64,000 nucleotides of DNA from Telmatactis stephensoni (GCA_029948255.1 JALIZF010001817.1:1-64000), one strand, 5' to 3'; shown: positions 1 to 8,183, numbered from the stretch's first letter. Numbers and translations are program-made. The notes: generated from the letters alone by a model not told the origin.

Positions 1-5
1 TTGGT

Positions 6-212
6 CTAACCAGTCGCGGTAGGCTTGTCTTTTTTGTTGTAGGCGGCGAGGGCATTTTCATAGGCTTCCATGGCCAGATCGTGGCGTTTTCTTTCGGCGG
101 CTAATTCATTTTTACTGTCGCCGTGAATCAGTTTGTCTAAATAGCGGCCGCCGTAGTTGGCGCCTGTAAAGGCTAAGGCTGCGGCGATGCTTCCGGCGAT
201 GACACTAACCAT
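6..212 (-). CDS. small membrane protein of the viral element
   Basis: A 68-residue ORF. Residues 1-19 (VSVIAGSIAAALAFTG) are a hydrophobic, probably membrane-spanning N-terminus, followed by a charged helical tail rich in Lys, Glu and Ala. No family is recognised. The start is chosen because the ATG at 212 is directly preceded (minus strand) by TAAATATA, the start-codon box seen throughout this element. It is the leftmost gene visible and the element continues beyond the window. A virion membrane or minor capsid role is a guess from size and context. Confidence 0.6.
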   Translation of the reverse strand: MVSVIAGSIAAALAFTGANYGGRYLDKLIHGDSKNELAAERKRHDLAMEAYENALAAYNKKDKPTATG

Positions 213-224
213 TATATTTAAAAA

Positions 225-442
225 TTAGATACTATTGGGTATGTATTTTTCTTTGATCAGGTAATCTCTCACAGCGATACTGCCGGCGACGGCGGCGGTC
301 ATCTTAACGTAGTTCATTATGCTGCTGCTGGGATCGCCAGTGAAGGTTTCTTTAACGACCTTTTGCCGACCCAGCCAACAGCGGCGACAATGGAGGTGAG
401 GACGGCGGCTTCTTCAACGGTTTTCATTATTTTATTGGACAT
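225..442 (-). pseudogene. small membrane protein, frameshifted
   Basis: Reading starts at ATG 442, preceded by an AATATA box, and runs through a short hydrophobic segment (VLTSIVAAVGWVG). The frame is lost near 360 at a run of A (GGCAAAAGG). The next frame continues with another hydrophobic stretch (TAAVAGSIAV) to a stop at 225-227. It resembles its neighbour at 6-212 in size and layout. One indel separates the two halves, so this copy is probably inactive. Function unknown. Confidence 0.5.
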
Positions 443-484
443 GCTATATTAAAAATCGAAGATTTTGAACTAAATCACAGATTT

Positions 485-810
485 TTATTCCATCTCAGGG
501 ATCTTAGAGCGCTTTTTTTCTTTAGGCTGGTGTATTACGGGCTCAAGATGCACAGCGGTCTTCTGTGATTTCCACTGTATGTATAAGCTGCCCATGGCCA
601 CTAAAAGGCCAAGCCGCCGATGACGTAGCCCGGATTGATATCCCAGCCGTCACTAGATTCCGAAGAAGGGTCTTTTTTGGCTTTATTCTTTTTATTCAGC
701 TCGGCCAGCTTTTTCCCCGCCGCTACTCGGCCGGGTGCCTTTGGCTTGGTGATCTTTTGTTCGGCCGCGGCGGGGGTAGTAGTATCTTCTTTCTGCTCGG
801 TGTCACTCAT
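485..810 (-). pseudogene. basic Lys/Ala-rich membrane protein, frameshifted
   Basis: ATG 810 is preceded by TTAATAT. The first 60 residues are very basic and low-complexity (many Lys, Ala, Pro), ending in GYVIGGLAF, after which a stop appears at about 601. A one-base shift near 610, in a TTTT run, opens a frame that completes the hydrophobic segment (LLVAMGSLYIQW) and adds a basic tail to a stop at 485-487. The natural product was therefore probably about 100 residues with one transmembrane helix and a basic head. Whether it bound DNA inside the particle is speculation. Confidence 0.5.
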
Positions 811-819
811 ATATTAAGG

Positions 820-1010
820 ACTTGACGACTTATCAAGTAACTTGAAAATGACTTATAGCGACTTGTTAAGTAACTTGGAAAATGACTTGTCGGCGACTTG
901 TCTAAGAACTTGACTCGACTTGATCAAGTTCTTGTGGCGGACTTGCGGTGACTTGCGGCTGACTTAGTCGTGACTTCTTGAAGTCGCTCCAAGACGTCGT
1001 AAGTTCTTGT
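820..1010. repeat. degenerate GACTTG repeat cluster
   Basis: About a dozen copies of GACTT(G/A) or its complement CAAGT occur within roughly 190 bases at irregular spacing. They start in the short gap left of 902 and run into the 3' end of the next gene. Such clusters can be protein-binding sites or replication signals, but nothing here proves either. Confidence 0.6.
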
Positions 1011-1429
1011 AAGTCGATGTGCTGCGCTATGTGAAGTGCTCCGCTGGCCAACGCCATTAACTTGCCGCATTTTAAAGATAACCAGCCACAAGTGATCTTA
1101 AGTTCTTGGGCGATGATATAGTCCTCACTTAAGTCTTTTTGTAATTGCTGGACGTCGTCTATGGGCAGTGCAAGTCCAAGTAGTTTAGTGGCCAGCTTTA
1201 TGGCGCTGTCGGCGACGGCGTCGGTTGTTTTACTGGCCAGTGCGGCCTCATAGCGCTTATGGAACTTTTTGACGTCTTCTTCTGACAGGTTTTTTACTTG
1301 CTCGTGGGTAAGCTCCTTACCGATCATTTCCTTACATTTGCCGCTGCTCACCAAAACGTTGAGCTGCTCCTTGAGGTTGTCTTCTCCTAGTTGTGTGGGC
1401 ACTTCATCAAGTAGCTCGTCGATGTTCAT
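902..1429 (-). CDS. hypothetical helical protein of the viral element
   Basis: A 175-residue intact ORF with its start at 1429 under a TAATATATAG-ATG box. The sequence is acidic and predicted helical (many Glu, Leu, Lys), with a more hydrophobic centre (residues about 78-95, IKLATKLLGLALP). No known domain is recognised. Its last codons overlap the GACTTG repeat cluster, so the C-terminus may be of low constraint. It lies between the basic membrane protein and the packaging ATPase, all on the minus strand. Confidence 0.6.
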   Translation of the reverse strand: MNIDELLDEVPTQLGEDNLKEQLNVLVSSGKCKEMIGKELTHEQVKNLSEEDVKKFHKRYEAALASKTTDAVADSAIKLATKLLGLALPIDDVQQLQKDLSEDYIIAQELKITCGWLSLKCGKLMALASGALHIAQHIDLQELTTSWSDFKKSRLSQPQVTASPPQELDQVESSS

Positions 1430-1477
1430 CTATATATTAAAAAATCGCAGATTTTTTGTCATCACAGATTTTTGATT

Positions 1478-2066
1478 TCATAAGGATGGCGCAGAGAGAA
1501 GATCATTTTGGAATGCTGATGGGTTCTTCAAATGCCGCATGTATTTATGTAGTTCTTCTTTAGTTATTTCTCCCCATAGTCTGAAAGAATGGTCTCCAAG
1601 TCGCTTTTACTAGGAGTGTAAAATACCACCAACGCGCCAATATTTTCCCTGAAGGGCTTAGAGACGCTTGTCAACTGCTGCTGAGAGTAACCAAACAGAG
1701 ATGTTGTCGTGTCTGCCGCTAGAAGGCTAGCTTTAATTAACTCCGACGTGCGTTTCTTAACGTCGTCACCACAAGCAATGTCATCAAGAATAAGTAGGGT
1801 CTGATGTGTCGTGTGGAAATGCTTTATGCCAGAACTTCAAGTGGTTAGCTAAGTCATTGGGGTCTAGGATATCTACAAAGAAATTCATCGTCTTTTGTCC
1901 TATTACCGCTCCAAGTTTTGTTATTTACATAAGTAGGACAAAGGAGTACAATGTAGTCAAACTTGTATCTAAACGGTACCTAAAAGTTGTTCTACGACAA
2001 ACTGAGTCTTACCGCACCTGTGGGTCCTACGATAAGAGCATTACAAGGAATATGTTCTGGATTCAT
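1478..2066 (-). pseudogene. A32-type DNA-packaging ATPase (FtsK/HerA superfamily), multiply frameshifted
   Basis: The family pumps viral DNA into the capsid. The start at 2066 lies in a TATATA box shared with the divergent gene at 2072. A P-loop of type GPTGxGKT is readable near 2010-2035 but is split by an indel. Further frame changes follow near 1980, 1930 and 1800. The 3' part is clean: a Walker B motif (LILDD, near 1785-1800), then SLFGYSQQQL and a conserved helical C-terminus to a stop at 1478-1480. The order P-loop, Walker B, then the SQQQL region fits virus packaging ATPases. Total length (about 196 codons) is close to that of small relatives in polinton-like and nucleocytoplasmic viruses. 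With several breaks the gene cannot make an active enzyme. Confidence 0.75.
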
Positions 2067-2074
2067 TATATATG
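2064..2074. promoter_or_regulatory. shared start-codon box CAT-TATAT-ATG
   Basis: The minus-strand start codon of the ATPase (CAT, 2064-2066) and the plus-strand start codon of the next gene (ATG, 2072-2074) are separated by TATAT only. Any transcript from this box must be almost leaderless on both strands. Confidence 0.65.
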
Positions 2075-2738
2075 AGTGTGGAGCAAATACAAAGGGCTGC
2101 TGAATTTATACGAGAAAAAAGAAGTCTAGAAGAGCAGGTGTTGGATCTGCAAGAAGAAGTAAAGCGGCTCAAAGAAGAGTTGGCGGCCAATAAAACGGCC
2201 GAAAGGTTCTCGGCCTTAGTGACTCTGGCTATGTGGGGTAAAGAAGCCTGTCGTCGACTTTATGAGGCTTCCGATGTAGTATATATGAATCCTTACAGGC
2301 CCAGGAGCAGATTGTGTTTATGCGGCTTTAGATACCGAAGCAGATTATAATCTGGGGTCTTGGCAAAATGTGGCCGGATTGAGCGTGGATGTGAATTATC
2401 CCGGCCGAAAATTGATTCTTTGTAGTATTTGTATTAGTACCGAGAGCCATGTGAATGCGGGATTTCAATTTGTGGATCACGACGGGAAACCCTTTCTACC
2501 TATGCGCGCTAAGACGAATAAACGAGAGCCGGCCCATTTTTCATTTGAACCGCCGATCAACTCTACAGAGAATTTAAGCGTCGTCACGTTTCATATGGTG
2601 GCCGAAGTGAAGAAAAAAGTCCAGCTTCAAGTGCGGGCCGATGACTCGGGCAAACTTCGCGTCAATGGAATTGCCGACAAGAGAGATAGGCCTTATAATC
2701 ACATGACCATTAGCACTCTGACGGTTCTTTCGCTATAA
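2072..2738 (+). pseudogene. coiled-coil plus jelly-roll-like protein, first paralogue, frameshifted
   Basis: The first about 40 residues form a heptad-like coiled coil (VLDLQEEVKRLKEEL). A single frame change near 2296 leads into a 140-residue beta-rich domain (start of readable part near 2307) with FQFVDHDGKPFLPMRAKTNK and a C-terminal HMTISTLTVLSL strand. That domain aligns by eye with the following gene (2746-3342), so the two are tandem paralogues. Strand pattern and length resemble C1q/TNF-like trimeric jelly rolls, and an N-terminal coiled coil is what a trimeric spike or fibre would have. That reading is inference; no family match could be run. Confidence 0.6.
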
Positions 2739-2745
2739 AAATATA

Positions 2746-3342
2746 ATGGAAAATCCCTATTCCACAACTCAAGAGGTGAGTTATTACTTAGCTGAAAAAG
2801 AATATTTTGAAAAAGATGAGTGGATGGATATTGATGGGTTTTTTGTAGATGTTGAAGGCTATTATATCATTCTTTGCTCGGTTAGTATTAACACCGGCAA
2901 TGGCGCCAATGTGGGCTTTAGTCTTGTCGACAGTGGGAATCAGCCTATAATACCCTTCAGAACCACCACAAACAAAAGGGTGCCAGTTCATTTTTCTTAT
3001 GAGCCATGTACTGTGAGCGGGGAAGATTTGACACCTGTGACTTTTCACTTAGTGGCCCATTGCAAAGGGCTGGTAAAGCTTCGCCTTATGTCAAGCGATG
3101 GCGGCACTCGACTCAATGGTGCGTTTGTTAATGGAAAACCTGCGGCGGACAAGATCTACAGCCACAAACCCATCAGCGTTATGAGCGCCATCCCACTTTG
3201 TGGAGCAATAAAACAAAAAAATAATACTATGGCGCCACAGCCCATCGGCAGGGCCGCCTTACCACGGGTCGAAGAAGAGGATAAAAAACCCGCACCCAAA
3301 CACCCCGGCAAAAAGCCCCCAGGACGCACATCAATGCTTTAG
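2746..3342 (+). CDS. jelly-roll-like protein, second paralogue (putative capsid decoration or spike)
   Basis: Intact, 198 residues, with TATA-ATG directly before the start and only 7 bases after the upstream stop. Residues about 30-155 mirror the beta domain of the preceding gene: the ILCSVSI strand, the FSLVDSGNQP turn, then TTNKRVPVHFSYEP and HKPISVMSAIPL. The C-terminal 40 residues are a Lys/Pro-rich basic tail (KKPAPKHPGKKPPG) that could bind DNA or another virion protein. It lacks the long N-terminal coiled coil of its paralogue. The closest structural idea is the C1q/TNF fold, but this rests on strand spacing only. Confidence 0.6.
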   Translation: MENPYSTTQEVSYYLAEKEYFEKDEWMDIDGFFVDVEGYYIILCSVSINTGNGANVGFSLVDSGNQPIIPFRTTTNKRVPVHFSYEPCTVSGEDLTPVTFHLVAHCKGLVKLRLMSSDGGTRLNGAFVNGKPAADKIYSHKPISVMSAIPLCGAIKQKNNTMAPQPIGRAALPRVEEEDKKPAPKHPGKKPPGRTSML

Positions 3343-3346
3343 ATAT

Positions 3347-3526
3347 ATGGACTGCTTAACGTCGTCGCCGTCGAGTGATTGTGTAATTCCCGAAGAAGAG
3401 AAGAAAATGCGCTGTTTGCACTGCAATGAAATCTACAGAGAAGCAGAGTTTGTGGGCCACCGCTGTACGGCCGATCTAAAGGCCCATCGGACTAAAGACG
3501 ATGGAATTTATCAAGGCGAGGGATAG
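3347..3526 (+). CDS. mini zinc-finger protein
   Basis: A 59-residue ORF that begins at ATG 3347 in AGATATATGG, four bases after the preceding stop. It contains C-x2-C-x11-H-x-C (CLHCNEIYREAEFVGHRC) with a further His downstream, so it can plausibly hold one zinc ion. The rest is hydrophilic. It is too short for many gene callers but has the same start box as its neighbours. It might be a small DNA-binding regulator; its target is unknown. Confidence 0.5.
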   Translation: MDCLTSSPSSDCVIPEEEKKMRCLHCNEIYREAEFVGHRCTADLKAHRTKDDGIYQGEG

Positions 3527-3532
3527 ACTACG

Positions 3533-3752
3533 AAAAAAAAACTTCTACGGCGCTTTAACAACAGTATGTATTTTTGTATACTTATTCTAAAAAAAAACTT
3601 CTACGGCGATTTAACAACAGTATGTATTTTTGTATACTTATTCTAAAAAAAGTTCTATTTCGATTTAACAACAGTATGTATTTTTGTATACTTATTCTAA
3701 AAAAACTTCTATTTCGATTTAACAACAGTATGTATTTTTGTATACTTATTAA
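3533..3752 (+). repeat. tandem repeat array A, about 56-bp unit, 4 copies
   Basis: Four head-to-tail units, each with an A-run, CTTCTA, a CG(C/A)TTTAACAACAGTATG core, TTTTTGTATAC and TTATTCT. The palindrome GTATAC recurs in each unit. The same unit appears in opposite orientation at 4479-4858, on the other side of the zinc-finger gene. Confidence 0.85.
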
Positions 3753-3779
3753 GCCCGCCGTAGTATTTTTTTTTAACAT

Positions 3780-4460
3780 TTATTGACATACGAGGTGATC
3801 TAAGTGATATTCTAATCTCTGTTTCGAAGAAAATGATTTACCGCAGCAGTAACAACTGTTGTACCCATAATAACCCTCTTCTATAATTATATCTTCTTTG
3901 GGCTGGCGGTCTTTAACAGGAAAGAGACACCCCATTATATGTTCTTCAGAGTTTCTAACGGCGCCGCAGCCACCTATATGTTCAGAAGACCAGTAATTAA
4001 CATTTTCCCAGGGCGTTCCTTCTATCTTGTCAAAATAGGCACCCGATGTAAATCGCCGGTCAATGGATTTTTTTTCTAAGACAAGCGCGCGTATATAATC
4101 TTCCCGGCATTTGCATCTGAAGAGTAAGTCGCCGCAATTATAACAATCTACGTCATTAAGATTATATTCTTCGTTACACCTACTCTCGTGCCATTCTTTA
4201 TCGCCGCAGAAGTGATTAAGACACTTTTCCATATGCTTTTCGAGCCGTTGTTTACAGGCGAATATCTTTTTACAGAAGCCGCATTGTATTACTTTAGGTT
4301 TTAAACACACCTTTCTTTCTAAATGGTTTTGTAAACTCTGCGGCCGGCAAAAGCTCTTTTGGCAGCGGTGACATTTAATGCCACAGGAATTGGTTTTTAT
4401 ATGTTGTTTAAGTCGCGCGGCAGAAGTAAATGTTCTCTGACACTTTTTACACCGTTCCAT
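3780..4460 (-). CDS. C2HC zinc-finger protein of the viral element
   Basis: An intact 226-residue protein. Three N-terminal fingers (residues about 5-80) begin CKKCQRTF, CHRCQKSF and CGFCKKIF, and one C-terminal finger begins CYCCGKSF. They follow C-x2-C-x12-H-x4/5-C, so the usual second His is Cys. A middle segment (residues about 85-200) has extra Cys pairs (CYNCGDLLFRCKC) and no recognised domain. The start at 4460 has the TATATATGG box. The gene is bracketed by the two inverted repeat arrays. Sequence-specific DNA or RNA binding is likely; the target is not known. Confidence 0.75.
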   Translation of the reverse strand: MERCKKCQRTFTSAARLKQHIKTNSCGIKCHRCQKSFCRPQSLQNHLERKVCLKPKVIQCGFCKKIFACKQRLEKHMEKCLNHFCGDKEWHESRCNEEYNLNDVDCYNCGDLLFRCKCREDYIRALVLEKKSIDRRFTSGAYFDKIEGTPWENVNYWSSEHIGGCGAVRNSEEHIMGCLFPVKDRQPKEDIIIEEGYYGYNSCYCCGKSFSSKQRLEYHLDHLVCQ

Positions 4461-4478
4461 ATATAGATATAAATAAGT

Positions 4479-4858
4479 CTACAAAAAAAGATACAGTTGT
4501 TAAATCCATTATAAACTTTTTTTTTCGTAAAAGTATACAAAAAAACAAACCGTTGTTAAAGCGGAATAGAACTTTTTTTTCGTAAAAGTATACAAAAAAA
4601 CAAACCGTTGTTAAAGCGGAATAGAACTTTTTTTTCGTAAAAGTATACAAAAAAACAAACCGTTGTTAAAGCGGAATAGAACTTTTTTTTCGTAAAAGTA
4701 TACAAAAAAAGATACAGTTGTTAAAGCGGAATAAAACTTTTTTTTTCGTAAAAGTATACAAAAAAACAAACCGTTGTTAAAGCGGAATAAAACTTTTTTT
4801 TTCGTAAAAGTATACAAAAAAACAAACCGTTGTTAAAGCGGAATAGAAAAAAAAAACA
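4479..4858 (-). repeat. tandem repeat array B, about 57-bp unit, 7 copies, inverted relative to array A
   Basis: Seven units, each with TTCGTAAAAGTATAC, an A-run, CAAACCGTTGTTAAAGCGG and AATA(A/G)AAC plus a T-run. Their reverse complement matches the units at 3533-3752. Chance ORFs of about 65 residues inside are repeat translations, not genes. Confidence 0.85.
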
Positions 4859-4943
4859 ATTACATCTCTCTATGTGATTTATTTTTTATAAGGTCTTCCC
4901 GTGTCAACGGCGTCGGGCGCCTATTTTACTTTTCAAATGGATT

Positions 4944-5483
4944 TCAGCGCCCGCATCCTTTTATTTGTTTATGATATTCAAGCCGCCAGGCGGATGAGAA
5001 AGTATGATTACAAGAGCCGCATGTTGTATTTGGCCGCTCTTTAAGACAGATTTTTGCCTTGGTATGATATTTAAGCCTTTGCGGCGTAGCGAAGGTCTTA
5101 TTACAAGCGCCGCATGTCAAGTTTTCTTTAAGACATACCTTTTTTTCGATATGATATTTAAGCCGTTGGGGCGTAGAAAACGTATGATTACAAGTGTCGC
5201 ATGTGGTATTGGGCCGTTCTCTAAGACATACGTTTTTTTCTATGTGATCTTTAAGATTTTTGACCGAATAAAAGGTCCAATGACAGACGCCGCATGTCTT
5301 ATTTGGTTTTTCTTTGTGACAGACTCTTTTTTGGAGATGATAGTTTAGACTCTCAAGGGCGGTGAAAGTCTTATTACAATCGCCGCATGTGGGCCTATTT
5401 TTAAGGCACACCATATTTTCGACATGGTAATAAAGACGATCAATATTATAGAAAGTTCTTGGGCAGTTTGGACAGCTTTGCAT
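4944..5483 (-). CDS. six-finger C2HC zinc-finger protein
   Basis: An intact 179-residue protein made almost only of six fingers, starting CPNCPRTF, CGDCNKTF, CGVCHWTF, CDTCNHTF, CGACNKTF and CGSCNHTF. Each is C-x2-C-x12-H-x5-C, joined by linkers such as LKERPNTT. The ATG at 5483 has an ATTATATA box. The conserved Phe and Leu of the classical finger core are present, so the fold is probably the same with Cys as fourth ligand. It is a relative of the protein at 3780-4460. Likely a DNA-binding regulator. Confidence 0.8.
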   Translation of the reverse strand: MQSCPNCPRTFYNIDRLYYHVENMVCLKNRPTCGDCNKTFTALESLNYHLQKRVCHKEKPNKTCGVCHWTFYSVKNLKDHIEKNVCLRERPNTTCDTCNHTFSTPQRLKYHIEKKVCLKENLTCGACNKTFATPQRLKYHTKAKICLKERPNTTCGSCNHTFSSAWRLEYHKQIKGCGR

Positions 5484-5597
5484 TATATAATAGAAAATAT
5501 TTTAACCTCAAATAACGATACACCTTAGAATAAAAAAAAGCCCCAACCGGCACTATATAGTTTTTCGTCGACTTCGGCACCTTTCGTAAGTGGGTTT

Positions 5598-5729
5598 TTA
5601 TATAAAAGGCCCCAAGGAAGTAAATACCTCATCTTCGCTGTCATAAGATGATACGGAACTGTAGTCGCCGTCCGAGGGACTTAAAGTCCATTCATCGATG
5701 TCAATGTAAATCTCTTGGCCGTCGCTCAT
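5598..5729 (-). CDS. 43-residue acidic protein
   Basis: A longer frame exists upstream, but the ATG at 5729 carries the AATATA box and sits 5 bases after the stop of the next gene, so it is preferred. The product is acidic (DEWTLSPSDGDYSS, YDSEDEVF). It may be a small acidic peptide or the tail of a decayed gene. No family recognised. Confidence 0.45.
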   Translation of the reverse strand: MSDGQEIYIDIDEWTLSPSDGDYSSVSSYDSEDEVFTSLGPFI

Positions 5730-5733
5730 TATA

Positions 5734-6042
5734 TTAGGAGAACATATCCTTTTTTTCGATTTTAACCGCATTAAAGCTCCAATAGCCATTGCATCGGCCC
5801 TGTTTGAGCCCATTACTCCGAATATGAGTATAATCGCGGTCTTCTAAAGTCTCTTTGACGCGCTGCGGCGCCCACATCGTGTAAAACTTATTATCGCCAT
5901 CTTCGAGGGTTAACTTCATTCTTTCGGATTCAAAGACATGATAGTCCACAATCTTATAAATACGGCCCACTTTGAGATCGCGCCATTTTGTCATGGTTTC
6001 GGCTTCTTTGATGGCTTTGTTAAATTCTGATACGCTGATCAT
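5734..6042 (-). CDS. hypothetical protein, possible OB-like nucleic-acid binder
   Basis: An intact 102-residue ORF with a GATATA-ATG start at 6042. After an N-terminal helix (residues 1-20), strands such as LKVGRIYKIVDYHVFE and MKLTLEDGDNKFYTMWAP alternate in a pattern reminiscent of short OB-fold proteins common in aquatic DNA viruses. That resemblance is from memory and weak. Lies between the acidic mini-gene and the BRO nuclease fusion, all on the minus strand. Confidence 0.55.
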   Translation of the reverse strand: MISVSEFNKAIKEAETMTKWRDLKVGRIYKIVDYHVFESERMKLTLEDGDNKFYTMWAPQRVKETLEDRDYTHIRSNGLKQGRCNGYWSFNAVKIEKKDMFS

Positions 6043-6066
6043 TATATCATAGAGATGTTTTTACCT

Positions 6067-6876
6067 TTAAAGCCGATGTATAACTCTCATATGCACCGCC
6101 AAGGTTTCTTCGCTTTTAAACCGCCGCGGACACCGCAGGCAAGGAACCCTTAGGCCGCTGCAGTATTCTTTGAGGGCATCAACTATTTCGTCATAGTCGT
6201 GGCTGACCAAAGTATGATAACCCTGCTGTTCATATCTTCGTAATGCTTCTTTTTGGGCTTCAGAGACTTCTCCAGTGCCCTTAGGCGTCTTTAATTCTAT
6301 ACAGAAGCCGTTATAATTTTTATGAGCATTTTGCACTATAAGATCCGGCTGCCCCTTCTGATAGCCCTTTTGCCAACTTTGTATTCGCTTTTGCTGGGTA
6401 TCTTGGTTTTCTCCGAGCCCGGCGACGATGAGAAGATTATGAAAGCGGCGGATGTAATCTATTACTTTTTTATGTAAGTCAAACTCATTTTCGATCTTAA
6501 AACACGTGATGGCCCTTATATCTTTCTTCAGATCATAATGGCCCGTTTTACGAATCTGCGGTAATACTTCTTCGAAGACCCACTTTCTGAATTCTACGGC
6601 GGCCGGCATCTTACTGTTAAAAATTAGCTCATAAAGGCCGGGCTCAGAAACATAGACGGCGTTTGGTTGCTCATTCAAGGGGGCACCATTTCGATGCCCC
6701 CTTACTTCGCCCAGGGTTTTTTTGTATTCCTCAGATACGTGGTCTCTTACTGGATTTTTTGCACAACTGTAGCCTAAGGCCTTAGCAACGTCTTTTGCTT
6801 TAAAATACAATTCATCTCCCTTTTTGAGGGTATTGAGTTTTAGATTTAGTTTTGGGTTTTCAAAGACGCGTAACAT
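6067..6876 (-). CDS. BRO-N / VRR-NUC nuclease / C2H2 finger fusion
   Basis: An intact 269-residue protein. Residues 1-115 match a BRO-N domain: KAKDVAKALGY near 26-36, VSEPGLYELIF near 76-86, and FRKWVFEEVLPQIRKTG. BRO-N is a DNA-binding domain widespread in large DNA viruses. Residues about 125-240 look like a VRR-NUC PD-(D/E)XK nuclease, with QPDLIVQ, CIELKTPKGTGEVSEAQ and a downstream Gln and Tyr. Residues 248-268 form a canonical C2H2 finger (CLRCPRRF to HMRVIH). The start at 6876 has TATAAAAA-ATG, unlike the TATATA box of most neighbours. Domain content suggests a structure-specific or flap-type nuclease in replication or repair. The triple fusion is unusual. Confidence 0.8.
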   Translation of the reverse strand: MLRVFENPKLNLKLNTLKKGDELYFKAKDVAKALGYSCAKNPVRDHVSEEYKKTLGEVRGHRNGAPLNEQPNAVYVSEPGLYELIFNSKMPAAVEFRKWVFEEVLPQIRKTGHYDLKKDIRAITCFKIENEFDLHKKVIDYIRRFHNLLIVAGLGENQDTQQKRIQSWQKGYQKGQPDLIVQNAHKNYNGFCIELKTPKGTGEVSEAQKEALRRYEQQGYHTLVSHDYDEIVDALKEYCSGLRVPCLRCPRRFKSEETLAVHMRVIHRL

Positions 6877-6932
6877 TTTTTATACCTAACGGATATTTTA
6901 ATCTTAAAATCGGGTCTTATATTTTTTTAATC

Positions 6933-8183
6933 TTAATAGGCAATGGAATGAAGTTGATTACCTTCTATGTTCATTTGCGCATCGCCGACGACAAAGATGT
7001 GGCAGTTGATCTTGTCATCATTGCCCGCGCCAGAATTTGTTGTGCGTTTTATCTCCAAAGTGACGCCGTCTTGTGTGCTGACCAGTTTTAAGCCCTGGCC
7101 GTGAATATCATTGTCCTCTGAGGTTCTTAGATCCACCCACAGGGCATATTTATTGCCATGAAAGAACTGCGCGGGGCTTATGTGGTCGCCAAACCGTCTT
7201 ACTACTTCTTTGTAAATGTCGGCCGGCTTCAGGCCCTGCGAGTAAATCTTATTAGGAACGCCGTTGATATTGACTTTGACGTCGGTAATGTTCGGATTGA
7301 CAAACTTCTCTGAATCTCTCTGGCCGGCCGAAAACGGCTTTACGAAGAGCAGCAGCAGCCCAGACAGAGACCTGCGGGGTATATTCACCGTTTCGGTAAT
7401 TAAATCTTGGGTCTTGTCTAGAACTGGGGATGGTCTTGTGATGATGCACGTGGTCATAGAGAAAAGCCTTGCCAGCAGAGTATTCACCGGCGGCACTGCG
7501 GGCTAAGGTATCGCTGTGAATGGTTTCATACTGCAGCTGTAGATTGGTCATACTGTAGTCGTGAATCGCCCCAGACAAAGCCGAGTCAGTGCCCTGCAGT
7601 AAGTTAGTGGTGTCCGCCAGCGTCACTTCAAACTGCATATCAGATGATAAGATTCTGGGGTAAAAGACACCATGGGTCTTCAGAACTTCAAAATCCAAAG
7701 GGATGACATATTTGGTGCCATAGGCCGTTGATAGCGCCGTAGCTTCTGCATCACTTCCCTTATTGGATGAAGCACTTCTCATCTTTCTAACGGTATCAGT
7801 GCCAACGCCCTGCTCCACCAGCACATCTCTCTCTTTGGGCAACATGAATAGATCTTTGTAAGTGTGGTAAAGGTCATACCTGTTGAGATCCAAAAGACAT
7901 TCTCCGGCAAATTTAACTTTCATGCGATTGACGATGTTGCGGCCTATGTTGTTAACGCAATGGCGTTTGTCGGCCGTTGTTGGTTGTATGGCCAAATCAA
8001 ACCGCAGCGCCAGGGTGCCAGGCACTAAGAGAAGATTTTCCGAGAGCGTGGGACGCTGACGTATAATGTCTCCCCTGGGTTTGCACTAGAGGGCGTAAAA
8101 GTAACGCGGTGAAAAGTCCTTTCGGCTTTTAAGCCGCCGGTCTGTTTGGGCAGAATACTGGGATCTATCTTTGAGCTGATCAT
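6933..8183 (-). pseudogene. double-jelly-roll major capsid protein, two frameshifts
   Basis: Start at 8183, sharing a TATATATAT box with the divergent gene at 8193. The first frame (8183 to about 8045) opens with an ordinary capsid N-terminus. The middle frame (about 8045 to 7425) has FDLAIQPTTADKRHCVNNIG and LDLNRYDLYHTYKDLFM. The third frame (about 7425 to 6933) has NIPRRSLSGLLLLF, VNPNITDVKVNINGVPN and a final strand at 6933. These motifs are typical of double-jelly-roll capsid proteins of polinton-like and nucleocytoplasmic viruses. About 410 codons in all, a usual size. Two indels, near 8045 and 7425, destroy the frame. Capsid identity is strong; exact lineage is not. Confidence 0.8.

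Noticed and set aside
3574..3786. 70-residue repetitive ORF MYTYSKKKLL
   Set aside because: Translates the 56-bp tandem array in phase; unit length near a multiple of three produces a false frame.
4447..4817. two minus ORFs of about 68 residues beginning MYTFTKKK
   Set aside because: Same cause as above, in array B.
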